From NCBI RefSeq assembly GCF_025685685.1, contig NZ_JAGSYH010000004.1:310001-374000 (forward strand): DNA of 64,000 nucleotides, in the 5' to 3' direction. A program made the translations under genes and the position numbers. Positions 63,742-64,000 of this stretch are shown in pieces. The notes beneath the pieces were generated by a model. The model was not told where the DNA came from, did not search any database, and saw only the letters and a list, made by a program, of their open reading frames with translations. Every line of letters starts with the position of its first letter. Position 1 is the first letter of the stretch. The DNA is from Acidicapsa dinghuensis. GTDB taxonomy: Bacteria; Acidobacteriota; Terriglobia; Terriglobales; Acidobacteriaceae.

Positions 63742-64000
63742 TCAAACTTCCGGATCAAGCCATGGACCGTCGTTGCCGATCAGCTGATTAGCTTCCTCTG
63801 GCCCCCAACTGCCCGGAGCATAGCTGTAATACGGAGTGACAAAACCGAGCACTGGCTCGACAACCCGCCATTGCGCCTCAACGAGATCCTGACGGGAAAA
63901 GAGTTCATTGTTGCCTCGGCTTGCATCCCCCAGCAACCGCTCATACGGGGGCATATCCCTTACCGCCTCGCGGTGCAGCTCCAGCTCCACATCGCGGCCT
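63742..64000 (-). CDS. zwf: Glucose-6-phosphate 1-dehydrogenase, C-terminal end (partial)
   Basis: The reading frame is open to the window end; the gene begins beyond base 64000. The last ~85 residues match the Zwf C-terminus: PYERLLGDASRGNNELFSRQ, DLVEAQWRVVEPVL and YAPGSWGPEEANQLI, close to the usual PYERLLxDAxxGDxTLFxRxDxVExAW signature. Zwf oxidises glucose-6-phosphate at the head of the pentose-phosphate and Entner-Doudoroff routes. The catalytic part is outside the window. Confidence 0.9.
   Translation of the reverse strand, partial: GRDVELELHREAVRDMPPYERLLGDASRGNNELFSRQDLVEAQWRVVEPVLGFVTPYYSYAPGSWGPEEANQLIGNDGPWLDPEV

Overview
The window looks like a chromosomal segment of a soil-type Acidobacteriota, probably Terriglobales/Acidobacteriaceae. 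This is inferred from gene content: an Oar-like TonB-dependent receptor with an N-terminal carboxypeptidase-regulatory domain, a CRTAC1 (FG-GAP plus ASPIC/UnbV) protein beside a long TPR protein and a multihaem cytochrome, a DUF3300 protein, Tat-exported GH29 fucosidases and a BlaI/M56 pair. No rRNA or complete tRNA gene is present to confirm it.

Layout. 1-9600: the end of a Cus/Czc-type metal efflux system (cusB fragment, cusA), then a scrappy stretch with a frameshifted DinB-family pseudogene, an exported HAF-repeat protein, a self-regulating TetR gene with an apparently leaderless promoter-operator, a LytTR regulator and the truncated remains of an AbiEii-type toxin gene. 9607-25611: an integrative element of about 16 kb bounded by 60-bp direct repeats (59/60 identical) that start with what looks like the 3' end of tmRNA (ssrA). 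It carries a tyrosine integrase next to the left repeat, paired TGTACCA boxes at both ends, an excisionase-like HTH protein, a ribbon-helix-helix protein and a cargo dominated by defence or conflict genes: a reverse transcriptase-nitrilase fusion (DRT1-like), a complete type I restriction-modification operon (hsdR-hsdS-hsdM), a HipBA-type module with an operator array, a RusA-like nuclease and an unrecognised 357-aa protein.

25863-33879: two soluble sensory kinases on the minus strand; the larger (2103 aa) contains eleven almost identical 92-residue HAMP-type repeats followed by GAF, kinase and three receiver domains. 34178-40387: an L-fucose utilisation cluster (sugar permease of the RhaT family, L-fuconate dehydratase, SDR dehydrogenase, GntR regulator; divergently a mutarotase and a GH29 alpha-L-fucosidase) with palindromic operator candidates near the regulator start and before the fucosidase. 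An ECF sigma factor pseudogene sits at its edge.

40459-58009: a saprophytic module: TPR protein, CRTAC1 protein, heptahaem cytochrome with TPRs, Oar-like TonB receptor, second GH29 fucosidase, IclR regulator, an exported protein of unknown role and a GH3 glycosidase with a PA14 insert. The likely logic is release of fucose and xylose/glucose from fucosylated polysaccharide outside the cytoplasm, uptake, then non-phosphorylating fucose oxidation. 58043-63403: a DUF3300 surface protein and a BlaI/M56-peptidase signalling unit whose peptidase ends in a tandem array of about 29-residue repeats also found in the neighbouring exported protein. The window closes inside zwf (glucose-6-phosphate dehydrogenase).

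The start codons given are my choices from Shine-Dalgarno spacing and signal peptides where these decide; otherwise they are stated as open. All family calls are by reading, without database searches.
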